Position numbers and translations under genes: made by a program. Positions 1 to 8,376 of a stretch of 64,000 nucleotides of DNA are shown here, piece by piece; within the stretch, counting starts at the first letter, position 1; every line of letters begins with the position of its first letter. The notes below the pieces were generated by a model that had not been told where the DNA came from, searched no databases, and worked only from the letters and a program-made list of their open reading frames with translations. Where the stretch lies: NCBI GenBank assembly GCA_049610565.1, contig JBMYZR010000001.1, positions 1-64,000 of the forward strand. Reading direction: 5' to 3'. This stretch comes from UBA8752 sp049610565. Lineage in GTDB: Bacteria > Bacteroidota > Bacteroidia > Flavobacteriales_D > Sanyastnellaceae.

Positions 1-137
1 TCGAAGATGGACACGTCGCGGGTGACCACCTCTCCGGTGGCGGTCAGGGCCTCGGACGCGGTGTCCGCGCCGTCGGTGCTGGTGCCACCGAGGGTCAGGT
101 CCTGGATGCGGGCGAGGACGAGAAGGGGAAATTGCAT
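1..137 (-). CDS. Unknown protein, N-terminal fragment (runs off the left edge)
   Basis: Reading leftward from an ATG at 137 gives 45 codons without a stop, starting MQFPLLVLARIQDLTLGG. The codon choice looks coding (G/C third positions, Asp/Gly/Thr/Ala-rich). I recognise no family and there is no clear signal peptide. The rest of the gene lies outside the window. The 113 bases between this start and the end of nhaD hold no gene or obvious promoter that I can see. The call rests only on an open frame with plausible composition. Confidence 0.4.
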   Translation of the reverse strand, partial: MQFPLLVLARIQDLTLGGTSTDGADTASEALTATGEVVTRDVSIF

Positions 138-250
138 GGCGTTCTCTCTGCGTTGTGGCTCAACGCCGAAGGTCGCCGATTCCGTATGCGGGCCGGGGTT
201 CCCGGGGATGGGTTTCCCTCCGCGGGTTGTTCACACCGCGCCAGCCTGAA

Positions 251-1642
251 TCACAGGCCGAACATGAGCCAGTAGACGGCTGCGCCGGAGAGGTAGCCGA
301 TCACGGCCAGCAGGCTCATGCGCTTCATGTACCAGACGAAGTCGATCTTCTCCAGGCCCATCACGGCCACGCCCGCGGCCGAACCGATGATGAGGGCAGA
401 ACCGCCCGTTCCAGCGCAGTAGGCCAGGAACTGCCAGAAGATGCCGTCCTGGACAAAGAAGCCCAGCCATGCATCCATCGTGCCCGGTGCCGCCACCTCG
501 TACATGCCCATCGAGGCGGCCACGAGGGGCACATTGTCCACGATGGCCGAAAGCAAGCCGATGGCGATGTTGATGAGGTAGACGTCTCCGAGGGAATCCC
601 GGAGCCAGTCGGCCGTGGCAATCAGGTGGCCCGCCTCCTGGAGGGCCCCCACCGCGAGGAGGATGCCCAGGAAGAACATAACGGAGGCCGTGTCGATTTT
701 CCGCAGGACGCCCACCACGCTCAGCTTGGATCGCTCCTGGGCATTCTTGGACCGATGCAGCACCTCGGTGGTGAGCCACAGGACGCCCAGGGAAAGCATC
801 ATGCCCATGAAGGGAGGCAGGTGGGTCACCGTCTTGAAGACCGGGACGAACAGCAGGCCACTCACGCCCATGGCGAAAATCAGGTTGCGCTCTCCTTGGG
901 TCGTCGGATCCGCGGCTTCATCCGGATCGGTCTGGTCTGGACGGTCCACCTCGCCCTTCATCCGCATGGACATGATGGCGATGGGCACCACCATGCAGAC
1001 GATGCTCGGCAGGATCAGGTGGGAGACAATCACCGGCGTGGTCAGCTGGCCGCCGATCCACAGCATGGTCGTCGTGACGTCGCCGATGGGCGACCACGCG
1101 CCGCCGGCATTGGCCGAGATGATGACCGCACCGGCAAACAGCCACCGGGTGGGTTTGTCGGCGATGAGCTTGCGCAGCAAGGAAATCATCACGATGGACG
1201 TCGTCAGGTTGTCCAACGCGGCGGAGAAGAAGAAGGTCAGGGTGGCGATGATCCACAGCAGACGGCCCTTTTTGCGGGTCTTGATGCGGTCGGTGATGAC
1301 GGCGAAGCCGTTGTGCGCGTCCACCAATTCCACGATGGTCATGGCCCCAAGCAGGAAGAACAGGATGCTCGAGATTTCCTCCATGTGGTGGAGCAGGCGG
1401 TGCTCGAAGAACACCTTCAAGGCGCCGCCATGGCCGCTGTCCCCGTGGCCACCATGGCCGTGCAGGAAGTCATTGAAGGCGTCGACCAGATGCGCTGGGG
1501 CCTCGTGCCAGCCGAGCACGAGGATGGCCCAGCAGAGGGTGCCGGTGATGAGGGCACTGGCCGCCTTGTCGATGTGGAGGTTGTGCTCCAGCGCGATGAG
1601 GAGGTACCCCAGGACGAAGACGAGGATGAGGATCATGGCCAT
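251..1642 (-). CDS. nhaD: NhaD-type sodium/proton antiporter
   Basis: Inner-membrane Na+/H+ antiporter of the NhaD family (ion transporter superfamily), expected to export sodium in exchange for protons. The 463-residue protein has many hydrophobic segments, with conserved-looking stretches SAALDNLTTSIVMISLL and NAGGAWSPIGDVTT in the first half and the related NAIGLLSAIVDNVP-type segment (seen as IGLLSAIVDNVPLVAA) in the second half; both halves have the Asp/Asn-Thr helix-break pattern of this family. I chose the ATG at 1642 because it begins a first membrane helix (MAMILILVF) and sits 11 bases after the stop of the dehydrogenase upstream; the frame is open for 29 more codons but those have no helix. 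A histidine-rich loop (HGHGGHGDSGHGG) lies around residues 70-82. Probably co-transcribed with the two genes upstream. Confidence 0.9.
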   Translation of the reverse strand: MAMILILVFVLGYLLIALEHNLHIDKAASALITGTLCWAILVLGWHEAPAHLVDAFNDFLHGHGGHGDSGHGGALKVFFEHRLLHHMEEISSILFFLLGAMTIVELVDAHNGFAVITDRIKTRKKGRLLWIIATLTFFFSAALDNLTTSIVMISLLRKLIADKPTRWLFAGAVIISANAGGAWSPIGDVTTTMLWIGGQLTTPVIVSHLILPSIVCMVVPIAIMSMRMKGEVDRPDQTDPDEAADPTTQGERNLIFAMGVSGLLFVPVFKTVTHLPPFMGMMLSLGVLWLTTEVLHRSKNAQERSKLSVVGVLRKIDTASVMFFLGILLAVGALQEAGHLIATADWLRDSLGDVYLINIAIGLLSAIVDNVPLVAASMGMYEVAAPGTMDAWLGFFVQDGIFWQFLAYCAGTGGSALIIGSAAGVAVMGLEKIDFVWYMKRMSLLAVIGYLSGAAVYWLMFGL

Positions 1643-1653
1643 GTTGGTCGGAA

Positions 1654-2886
1654 TCAGACGATTTGTTCGAGGGCGATGGACAAGGCCGTGGAGGACAGGT
1701 GCGTGCGTTCCGGGCTCCGGGCGTGGCACCGCTCCATGGCGGCGCGGATGCAGCCCGACGTGTCACCGAAGATGGCGTCGTCCTCCAGGTGGACCTCTCC
1801 GTCCCCCATCAGGTATCCAAACACACGGGCCATCCCGCAGTTCGCAATGAAGTCGGGAATCACCGCACAGGCACTGTCGGCCTTCTCGGAAATGGGCCCG
1901 TAGAAAATTTCAGGATCGGCAAAGGGAACATTGGCCCCGCAGGAGATGACCTCCAAGCCGGCAGCCAACATGCGGTCGAGCTGGTTCTCCGTCACCAGAC
2001 GCGATGCGGCACAGGGCAGGAACACCTCCGCGCCCACATCCCAGATGGCGGCGTTGACCTCCTCGAAGGACTGCATGCCGGAGGTGGTCAGGGCATTGCC
2101 CTGCTTGGACAGGAACAGCGCGCGGATGTCATCGAGGCCGAGTCCGTCGGGGCGAATGAGCCCGCCGACCCGGTCGATGATGCCGGTGATCACGGCACCG
2201 CGCTGGGCGAGGTACAGCGCTGCGGCTGCACCCACGTTGCCCCATCCCTGGACGAGCACCCGCTTGCCGCGGACCTCCCCTCCGTAGAGGTCGTAAAAGT
2301 GACGGACGGATTCAGCGACACCATAGCCCGTGATCATGTCGGCCACGCGATAGCGCACGCCACCGCCATCGGGAAGGTAATTGGCGTCCTCCACCACCTT
2401 GCTCACGCCTTGGCGCAACCGTCCGATGCGGCGAACCTTCTGGGCCTCATCCGGTTTGAAGTGCCCGTTGAACACCCCCTCCTGGGGATGCCAGACGCCG
2501 CAGGCCTCGGTCATGGGAATCACCTCGAGACCCGCGTCCACGTTGAGGTCCCCGCCCGTGCCGTAGTAGTGCTTCAGAAGCGGGGACACTGCAGCATACC
2601 AGCGGCGCAGAACGCCCTCCTTCCGGGGGTCGGAGGGGTCGAAGTCAATGCCGCTCTTGGCCCCGCCAATCTGGGGACCGCTCACGGTGAATTTGACCTC
2701 CATCGTCTTGGCCAGGGACACCACCTCGTTGCGGTCAAGCCCTTTGCGCATGCGGGTTCCACCGCCAGCTGCACCGCCGCGGAGGCTGTTGATGACCACC
2801 CATCCCCGGGCCTCGGTTTCCGCATCGTTCCACTCGAAGACGATTTCCGGAGCGCGCGCGCTGTACTGGTCGAGAAGTTCCTTCAT
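1654..2886 (-). CDS. Glu/Leu/Phe/Val-type amino-acid dehydrogenase
   Basis: NAD(P)-dependent oxidative deaminase of the glutamate/leucine/phenylalanine/valine dehydrogenase superfamily, 410 residues, cytoplasmic. The N-terminal substrate domain carries the glycine-rich region and the catalytic-type lysine in GGAKSGI (Lys77). The C-terminal Rossmann domain has GWGNVG at about 214-219. The order and spacing fit the family. Substrate cannot be fixed from sequence; this Bacteroidota subgroup is usually annotated only as Glu/Leu/Phe/Val dehydrogenase. I prefer the ATG at 2886 (MKELLDQYS), which gives the usual family N-terminus. An ATG at 2910 overlaps the anmK stop as ATGA and would add eight residues. 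It lies between anmK and nhaD, on the same strand and tightly spaced. Confidence 0.88.
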   Translation of the reverse strand: MKELLDQYSARAPEIVFEWNDAETEARGWVVINSLRGGAAGGGTRMRKGLDRNEVVSLAKTMEVKFTVSGPQIGGAKSGIDFDPSDPRKEGVLRRWYAAVSPLLKHYYGTGGDLNVDAGLEVIPMTEACGVWHPQEGVFNGHFKPDEAQKVRRIGRLRQGVSKVVEDANYLPDGGGVRYRVADMITGYGVAESVRHFYDLYGGEVRGKRVLVQGWGNVGAAAALYLAQRGAVITGIIDRVGGLIRPDGLGLDDIRALFLSKQGNALTTSGMQSFEEVNAAIWDVGAEVFLPCAASRLVTENQLDRMLAAGLEVISCGANVPFADPEIFYGPISEKADSACAVIPDFIANCGMARVFGYLMGDGEVHLEDDAIFGDTSGCIRAAMERCHARSPERTHLSSTALSIALEQIV

Positions 2887-2909
2887 GTCGGCGTCGTGTC
2901 TCCTGTACA

Positions 2910-4046
2910 TCAGGGTGCGGCGAAGGTACCGCAGAGAACCCCTCCGCAGACATCCTCGGTGGCGCCCGTCACCGAAGCCAAGGAGGTGGTCAGGCCCCTG
3001 GCCGTGCGCAAGGCGAGCCACGCAAAGGCAGCCGCCTCCTTGCCATCCACCCACGGCCCATCGGGCAGCACCAGCCGCCAGCCTTGTGGCAACCGCGCCC
3101 GCATGCGCTCCATCAGAAACCCATGGTGGGCGCCCCCGCCCGTCACCATCAAGGTGCGCTCGCCCTCCGCTGACGGGGGAAGGGCGTTTGCTGCGCACCG
3201 GGCGATCCACTCGACCGCCGTGGCTGCCGCATCCGCAGGGTCGACCACCCCGTCGAGCACGTTGTGGACCGCAGCCAAATCCTCGGCTGCAAGGGATTTC
3301 GGCCAGTCGCGCTCGAGATAAGGCCAGGCCATCAAGCGGGCGAGGGCGTCGGCCTGAACCACCCCCTGCCGTGCGCTTTGTCCCCCGCGGTCAAAGGCCT
3401 TTCCGAGCCGTCGCGCTTGTCGGTTGAGCAGCAGGTTGGCCCCGCACAGGTCCGCAGCCCGGACGGGGTCGCCCGCGGTCTGCGGCAGCAGGGTGAGGTT
3501 GGCAATGCCCCCGAGGTTGAGGCAGGCACCGTGGTCGGCGAAGACCACCGAGTCGAACAGGGGCACCAAGGGCGCCCCTTGGCCACCGGCGGCCACATCC
3601 GCACCCCGGTAATCGACGACCACAGGCAAGGACAGTCGCTCGTGAAGCAGGGCGCCATGGCCCAAGGCCCGCGTGCCCCGTCCGCCCGGTTCGTGGTACC
3701 AGGTGTGGCCGGAGAATCCAAGCAGGTCGATGGGGCCGAACTCCCGCGTCCATTCCTGCACCAGGGGCGCCAACGCCGAGGCGACCCACGCCGTCCATTC
3801 CGACTCCAGTTCCAGCGCCTCCGCATCGGTCAACCCGCTGAGTCCCCGCAGGCGGTCCGCCATGGCCTCGTCATAGGAAAAGGCCTTGAGCGCCAGCCAC
3901 CTGACGTCCGACCCGCTCGACGAGACCTCGAGCAGGGCCACATCCAAACCGTCGCACGACGTCCCGGACATCGTGCCCATCACCCGGTATACCGTGTCCT
4001 CTGGACAGGATTCGCGCCCGTCGTGGGTTATCTTTGTGTCACTCAC
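2910..4046 (-). CDS. anmK: Anhydro-N-acetylmuramic acid kinase
   Basis: AnmK phosphorylates and opens 1,6-anhydro-MurNAc, recycling cell-wall sugar to MurNAc-6-phosphate in the cytoplasm. The 378-residue protein starts its core with the diagnostic GTMSGTSCDGLDVALLE (residues 24-40). It also has FSGHTWYHEP, VDYRGADVAAGGQGAPLVP, NLGGIANLT and a C-terminal VTGGGAHH segment, all in the order expected of the sugar kinase/ASKHA fold. The start at 4046 is the first ATG and leaves 16 bases to the divergent acyl-CoA dehydrogenase start at 4063, so promoter elements for that gene lie inside the anmK 5' end. Confidence 0.95.
   Translation of the reverse strand: MSDTKITHDGRESCPEDTVYRVMGTMSGTSCDGLDVALLEVSSSGSDVRWLALKAFSYDEAMADRLRGLSGLTDAEALELESEWTAWVASALAPLVQEWTREFGPIDLLGFSGHTWYHEPGGRGTRALGHGALLHERLSLPVVVDYRGADVAAGGQGAPLVPLFDSVVFADHGACLNLGGIANLTLLPQTAGDPVRAADLCGANLLLNRQARRLGKAFDRGGQSARQGVVQADALARLMAWPYLERDWPKSLAAEDLAAVHNVLDGVVDPADAAATAVEWIARCAANALPPSAEGERTLMVTGGGAHHGFLMERMRARLPQGWRLVLPDGPWVDGKEAAAFAWLALRTARGLTTSLASVTGATEDVCGGVLCGTFAAP
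4029..4036 (+). promoter_or_regulatory. Bacteroidota -7 box for the acyl-CoA dehydrogenase gene
   Basis: TATCTTTG is an exact match to the TAnnTTTG -7 box used by the Bacteroidota primary sigma factor. It ends 26 bases before the ATG at 4063, giving a predicted leader of about 20 bases. No good TTTG lies 19 bases upstream. The box sits within the first codons of the divergent anmK gene. Confidence 0.5.
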
Positions 4047-4062
4047 TTAGAGACTCCCTGCA

Positions 4063-5205
4063 ATGATCCTGGAACTCAACGAAGAGCAGCGCGCCGTGCG
4101 CGACGCCGCCCGAGACTTCGCCCACAATGTCCTCAAGCCCGGCGTCATCGACCGGGACAACGAACAGCGCTTTCCCGCCGACGAGGTCCGCCAGCTCGGT
4201 GAATTGGGCTTCATGGGCATGATGGTCGACCCCAAATATGGCGGAAGTGGCATGGACACGGTGAGCTACGTCCTCGCCATGGAAGAGCTGTCCAAGATCG
4301 ACGCCTCCGCCTCGGTCTGCGTGTCCGTCAACAACAGCCTCGTGTGCTGGGGCCTGGAGACCTACGGCAATGAGGAGCAGAAGGAGCAGTTCCTGAAGCC
4401 TTTGGCCAGCGGCGAAAAAATCGGCGCCTTCTGCCTCAGCGAACCCGAGGCCGGCAGCGATGCCACCAGCCAGCGCACGACGGCCATCGACATGGGGGAC
4501 CATTACCTCCTCAACGGCACCAAGAACTGGATCACCAACGGCGGTTCGGCGAGCACCTATCTCGTGATGGCCCAGACCGACGCCGACAAGGGCCACCGCG
4601 GCATCAACTGCCTCGTCGTGGAGCGCGGCATGGAGGGCTTCATCGTCGGCGCCAAGGAAGACAAGATGGGCATCCGCGGCAGCGACACGCACACCCTGAT
4701 GTTCCAGGACGTCAAGGTGCCCAAGGCCAACCGCATCGGAGACGACGGCTTCGGCTTCAAATTCGCCATGAAGACCCTCGCTGGTGGCCGCATCGGCATC
4801 GCCGCCCAGGCGCTCGGCATTGCCTCCGGCGCCCTGGAGTTTGCCCTCGCCTACTCCAAGGAGCGCAAGGCCTTCGGCAAGGAAATCCACAAGCACCAGG
4901 CCATCGCTTTCAAGCTGGCTGACATGGCCACCGAAGTCGAAGCGGCGCGCATGCTCTGCCTCAAGGCCGCGTGGCTCAAGGATCAGGGGCAGGACTACGA
5001 CCTCGCCAGCTCGATGGCCAAGCTGTATGCCTCGGAGGTGGCCGGCCGGGTGACGGACCAAGCGGTCCAGGTGCACGGCGGATACGGCTACGTCAAGGAA
5101 TACCACGTGGAACGTCTCATGCGCGATTCCAAGATCACGCAGATCTACGAAGGCACGAGCGAGGTGCAGCGCATCGTCATCTCGCGCTCCATCCTCCAGG
5201 ATTGA
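4063..5205 (+). CDS. Acyl-CoA dehydrogenase (short/medium-chain type)
   Basis: FAD-dependent acyl-CoA dehydrogenase, 380 residues, catalysing the first oxidation of fatty-acid or branched-chain acyl-CoA degradation and passing electrons to ETF. Both family signatures are visible: GAFCLSEPEAGSDA near 130-145 and the C-terminal QAVQVHGGYGYVKEYHVE region. The catalytic base is most likely Glu363 in IYEGTSE, the position used by short- and medium-chain enzymes (long-chain and isovaleryl enzymes place it elsewhere). The length is standard. The exact chain length preference cannot be read. It is divergent from anmK and convergent with the next gene, only 6 bases apart. Confidence 0.93.
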   Translation: MILELNEEQRAVRDAARDFAHNVLKPGVIDRDNEQRFPADEVRQLGELGFMGMMVDPKYGGSGMDTVSYVLAMEELSKIDASASVCVSVNNSLVCWGLETYGNEEQKEQFLKPLASGEKIGAFCLSEPEAGSDATSQRTTAIDMGDHYLLNGTKNWITNGGSASTYLVMAQTDADKGHRGINCLVVERGMEGFIVGAKEDKMGIRGSDTHTLMFQDVKVPKANRIGDDGFGFKFAMKTLAGGRIGIAAQALGIASGALEFALAYSKERKAFGKEIHKHQAIAFKLADMATEVEAARMLCLKAAWLKDQGQDYDLASSMAKLYASEVAGRVTDQAVQVHGGYGYVKEYHVERLMRDSKITQIYEGTSEVQRIVISRSILQD

Positions 5206-5211
5206 TTCCGA

Positions 5212-6165
5212 TCACGGGGCATCGGGCGCCGGCATGCGGTTCTCCACCGCCTCGAGCAACTGCGTCTCCGGGGCTGTGGCGGGACGGGCAATGCCATCGT
5301 CAAACCGCCTCGACTGGGCTTCTCCCTCGGCATTGCGGGCGATCAACACACTGGTTCCTATGTCGGAGCGGACGTCGTAGGCCACGGCCCGCATTCCCTG
5401 CACGGCGTGGAGCTGCGCCGGGGTCCGCACGCGCCGTTGGCCGCTGCGCTTGAGGAGCATCACGACCCCCTTTTCGTCCACCGTGCACAGGTAATCCTTG
5501 CGGCCTGCCCGAAGGTGGGCCACCGATTGGATGGGCCGGCCCTTGCTCTCGTGCCGCCAGCCCGGCGTCACCTCCCCGAGTTTGCGGTGGTTCAGCAGCC
5601 GGCCATCGGCCAGTCCGAACAGATACCGCTCCTCTCCCTTGCCATCATAGTCCACCACGGCTTGCGCTGTGATGTCCACGCCCGGGCGGATGGAGAACCC
5701 GGGAATGGGCCGGCCGCCGGCATCCAGACCGATGGCGTGCGTGCGGTCCACCAGCAGGACTTCATCGGTTCCGTCGTTGTTGGCGTCAAACCGATGGGCG
5801 GCCATCAAGGGGCCCTCCATGCCGATTTCCCAGCGCACATCGCCGGATGCTGACCGGCACGTCACCCGGTGCAGGTCGTCCTGTTCGAGCACGGCATCGT
5901 CATCAAACCGGGCCACTTCGACCGCGAAACTGAACGTCACATCGGCGTCGCCCTCGGCGGACGCGTCCGGCGTCCCTGCCGGGGGCTCGCTGTCGCCCGT
6001 GGGCCCGGCCAACGCTGAGTCCACACTGGCGACCGTCCCGACGTTGTCAGCGCGGACCGGGTTTGCCTCAGCCGAAGGCCCGTCGAGGAAGGCCCACGTC
6101 GACACCGCTGCAAGCACCACCCCTGCGAGCAGGGCCAACCAGAAAGGACGTCCACCGGCGTTCAT
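5212..6165 (-). CDS. Membrane-anchored hypothetical protein with beta-propeller-like repeats
   Basis: A 317-residue protein with one N-terminal membrane segment (about residues 7-25, FWLALLAGVVLAAV) followed by a Ser/Pro/Asp-rich linker and a soluble region. The soluble part has recurring short segments that read like beta-propeller blades, such as HRFDANNDGTDEVLLVD, VVDYDGKGEERYLFGLADG and DYLCTVDEKGVVMLL, so an extracytoplasmic propeller or FG-GAP-like fold is my inference. The family resembles conserved Bacteroidota hypotheticals, but I cannot name a function. The ATG at 6165 is chosen because it starts the membrane segment and lies five bases after a promoter box. The frame is open further upstream, but that part is composition noise. 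Confidence 0.7.
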   Translation of the reverse strand: MNAGGRPFWLALLAGVVLAAVSTWAFLDGPSAEANPVRADNVGTVASVDSALAGPTGDSEPPAGTPDASAEGDADVTFSFAVEVARFDDDAVLEQDDLHRVTCRSASGDVRWEIGMEGPLMAAHRFDANNDGTDEVLLVDRTHAIGLDAGGRPIPGFSIRPGVDITAQAVVDYDGKGEERYLFGLADGRLLNHRKLGEVTPGWRHESKGRPIQSVAHLRAGRKDYLCTVDEKGVVMLLKRSGQRRVRTPAQLHAVQGMRAVAYDVRSDIGTSVLIARNAEGEAQSRRFDDGIARPATAPETQLLEAVENRMPAPDAP

Positions 6166-6170
6166 CCCCT

Positions 6171-6178
6171 CAAACTTA
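6171..6178 (-). promoter_or_regulatory. -7 promoter box abutting a start codon
   Basis: On the minus strand TAAGTTTG matches TAnnTTTG exactly. Five bases separate it from the ATG at 6165, so transcription would begin at or next to the start codon (leaderless). A TTTG lies 15 bases upstream of the box rather than the usual 19-20. Confidence 0.5.
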
Positions 6179-6242
6179 GCGGTGGCCTTCAGCCAAAGCG
6201 GGCACGGCGGGCGAATTTGCCCACAACCCGGTGGTGCATGGC

Positions 6243-8363
6243 TCAGGAAATCCGGCTCCAGTCGGGACGCGATGCGCGCAACCGGTCCACCCCCGTCCGC
6301 AGCAGGGCGTGCCTCGGCGCATCCAGTTCGGGATCCTCTCCCAGGACGCGGCGGGCCAGATCCCGGGCGTCCTCCAGCAGAGCGCGGTCCTTCACAAGGT
6401 CCGCCACCTTCAGGTCGAGCACTCCGCTTTGCTTGGTCCCCATCAGGTCCCCCGGGCCGCGCAGTTCGAGGTCCACTTCCGCGATCTCGAAGCCGTCCTG
6501 GGTCCGGCACATCGTTTCCAGGCGCCGGCGGGCTTCCTTGCCCAGCTCCTTGCCGCTCATCAGGATGCAGAAACTCTGGTTGGCGCCCCGACCGACCCGG
6601 CCCCGCAGCTGGTGGAGCTGGCTCAAGCCGAAACGCTCCGCACTCTCGATCACCATGACGGAGGCGTTGGGCACATTGACCCCCACCTCGATGACTGTCG
6701 TGGCGACCATGATCTGGGTCGTTCCGCTGGCGAAGCGCTGCATCTCGGCGTCCTTGTCCTCCGGTTTCATGCGCCCGTGCACGATGCTGATGCGGTGGTC
6801 CGGCCCCGGGAAATGCCGGGTCAGGCTTTCATAGCCGTCCATCAGATCCTTGTGGTCGAGCTGTGCGGACTCCTCGATGAGGGGGTACACCACGTATACC
6901 TGCCGGCCTTCGGCGATCTGGTCCCGCATGAACCCAAAAACCGCGAGGCGCTGGGCGTCGGTTCGGTGCACGGTGCGGATGGGCTTCCTCCCTGGGGGGA
7001 GCTCATCAATGACGCTCACATCGAGGTCCCCGTACACGGTCATGCTCAACGTGCGCGGGATGGGGGTGGCCGTCATCACCAGGATGTGCGGCGGAACCTC
7101 CGCCTTGGCCCACAACCGGGCGCGCTGGGCCACCCCGAACCGGTGCTGCTCGTCGATCACGACCAGGCCGAGGCGATGGAAGACCACCTTGGGCTCGAGC
7201 ACGGCGTGGGTGCCGACCAACAGGTGGACCGAGCCGTCGGCGAGACCCTTCAGGATGGGTTTCCGGTCCGCCGTCTTCACCGACCCGGTCAAGAGCTCCA
7301 CGCGCACGGGCAGGTCGCCCAGCATCTCCCGGAAGCTGGCGAGGTGCTGCTGGGCCAGGATTTCGGTGGGGGCCATGATGCAGGCCTGACATCCGTTGTC
7401 CACGGCGAGCAGGGCGGTCAACAGCGCCACCATGGTCTTGCCACTGCCGACGTCGCCCTGCAGCAGGCGGTTCATGTGGGTGCCGTTGCGCGTGTCCTCC
7501 CGGATTTCGCGGATGACCCGTTTCTGGGCACCCGTGAGTTCGAAGGGAATGCGCTCGGCATAGAAACGGTTGAATTGATCGCCGACCTCAGCAAACGCCG
7601 GGCCGGGCAAAGCCGTGGTCTGGCGGTTGCGGTGCTGCACGAGCAGCAATTGCAGGAAGAGGAACTCCTCGAACTTCAGACGGAACCGCCCGAGGCGCTC
7701 AGCCTGAACGTCGGCCGGCTGATGGACCTGCTCCATGGCGACGGACAGGCGGGGCAATCCGCGGTGGGCCAGGATGCCCTCGGGCAGGGTCTCGGCCATC
7801 CATTCTGGTCCATGCAGGTCGCGAAGCTGTGCGATGAGCCGCTGGACCGCCTTGGCCAGTCCGTTGGAATTCAACCCGAACCGGCCCAACCGTTCGGTAG
7901 AACTGTAGACGGGATGCAACGCGCTGGCCGACCGGGCTTCCTGAAGGCCCAGCACTTCCGGGTGGGCCATGTTCCGTCCCCCCTTGTACTCGCTCACGCG
8001 CCCCCACAGCACGCACGGCTGACCGACGGGCAGGTTGCGGGCCACCCATTTGACCCCCTTGAACCAAACGAGGGGAATCGCATCCCCATGCTCGTCGACG
8101 AACTCCGCTTCGAGGCGTTGACCGCGTTTCTGCTGGACCTCCTTGACCTTGCGGATGGTGCCGCGGAACTGCACCTGGACGGGGCCGGGGGCCGTCTCCG
8201 CCACGCGGTGGAACCGGGTCCGGTCCTCGTACCGAAAAGGCAGGTGGAACAGCAGATCTCCGCACGTCCGGATGCCGAGGTCCTCCGCCAAAGCCTCCGC
8301 CCGTTTGGGACCGATTCCCTTGAGGAACTCGATCGGGGTGGAGGCGTTCAGCGGTTCCGGCAT
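6243..8363 (-). CDS. recG: ATP-dependent DNA helicase RecG
   Basis: RecG remodels stalled forks and Holliday junctions. The 706-residue protein has the N-terminal wedge/OB region (about 50-145, with an early GIGPKRAEAL helix-hairpin-like segment at 16-25), Walker A GDVGSGKT at 303-310, the RecG-type DEQHRFG box at 404-410, TATPIPRTL, and helicase C-terminal motifs GRVGRG and ELRGPGDLMGTKQSG. The start at 8363 (MPEPLNASTP) is the only ATG near the family N-terminus. It follows pdhC by 13 bases on the same strand, so it is probably transcribed with the pdh genes. Confidence 0.97.
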   Translation of the reverse strand: MPEPLNASTPIEFLKGIGPKRAEALAEDLGIRTCGDLLFHLPFRYEDRTRFHRVAETAPGPVQVQFRGTIRKVKEVQQKRGQRLEAEFVDEHGDAIPLVWFKGVKWVARNLPVGQPCVLWGRVSEYKGGRNMAHPEVLGLQEARSASALHPVYSSTERLGRFGLNSNGLAKAVQRLIAQLRDLHGPEWMAETLPEGILAHRGLPRLSVAMEQVHQPADVQAERLGRFRLKFEEFLFLQLLLVQHRNRQTTALPGPAFAEVGDQFNRFYAERIPFELTGAQKRVIREIREDTRNGTHMNRLLQGDVGSGKTMVALLTALLAVDNGCQACIMAPTEILAQQHLASFREMLGDLPVRVELLTGSVKTADRKPILKGLADGSVHLLVGTHAVLEPKVVFHRLGLVVIDEQHRFGVAQRARLWAKAEVPPHILVMTATPIPRTLSMTVYGDLDVSVIDELPPGRKPIRTVHRTDAQRLAVFGFMRDQIAEGRQVYVVYPLIEESAQLDHKDLMDGYESLTRHFPGPDHRISIVHGRMKPEDKDAEMQRFASGTTQIMVATTVIEVGVNVPNASVMVIESAERFGLSQLHQLRGRVGRGANQSFCILMSGKELGKEARRRLETMCRTQDGFEIAEVDLELRGPGDLMGTKQSGVLDLKVADLVKDRALLEDARDLARRVLGEDPELDAPRHALLRTGVDRLRASRPDWSRIS

Positions 8364-8376
8364 CGTGGCCGGAAGA

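Noticed and set aside
155..1903. A plus-strand open frame of about 582 codons opposite nhaD.
   Set aside because: His/Gln/Asp/Gly-rich composition without a domain, and nhaD is clear on the other strand.
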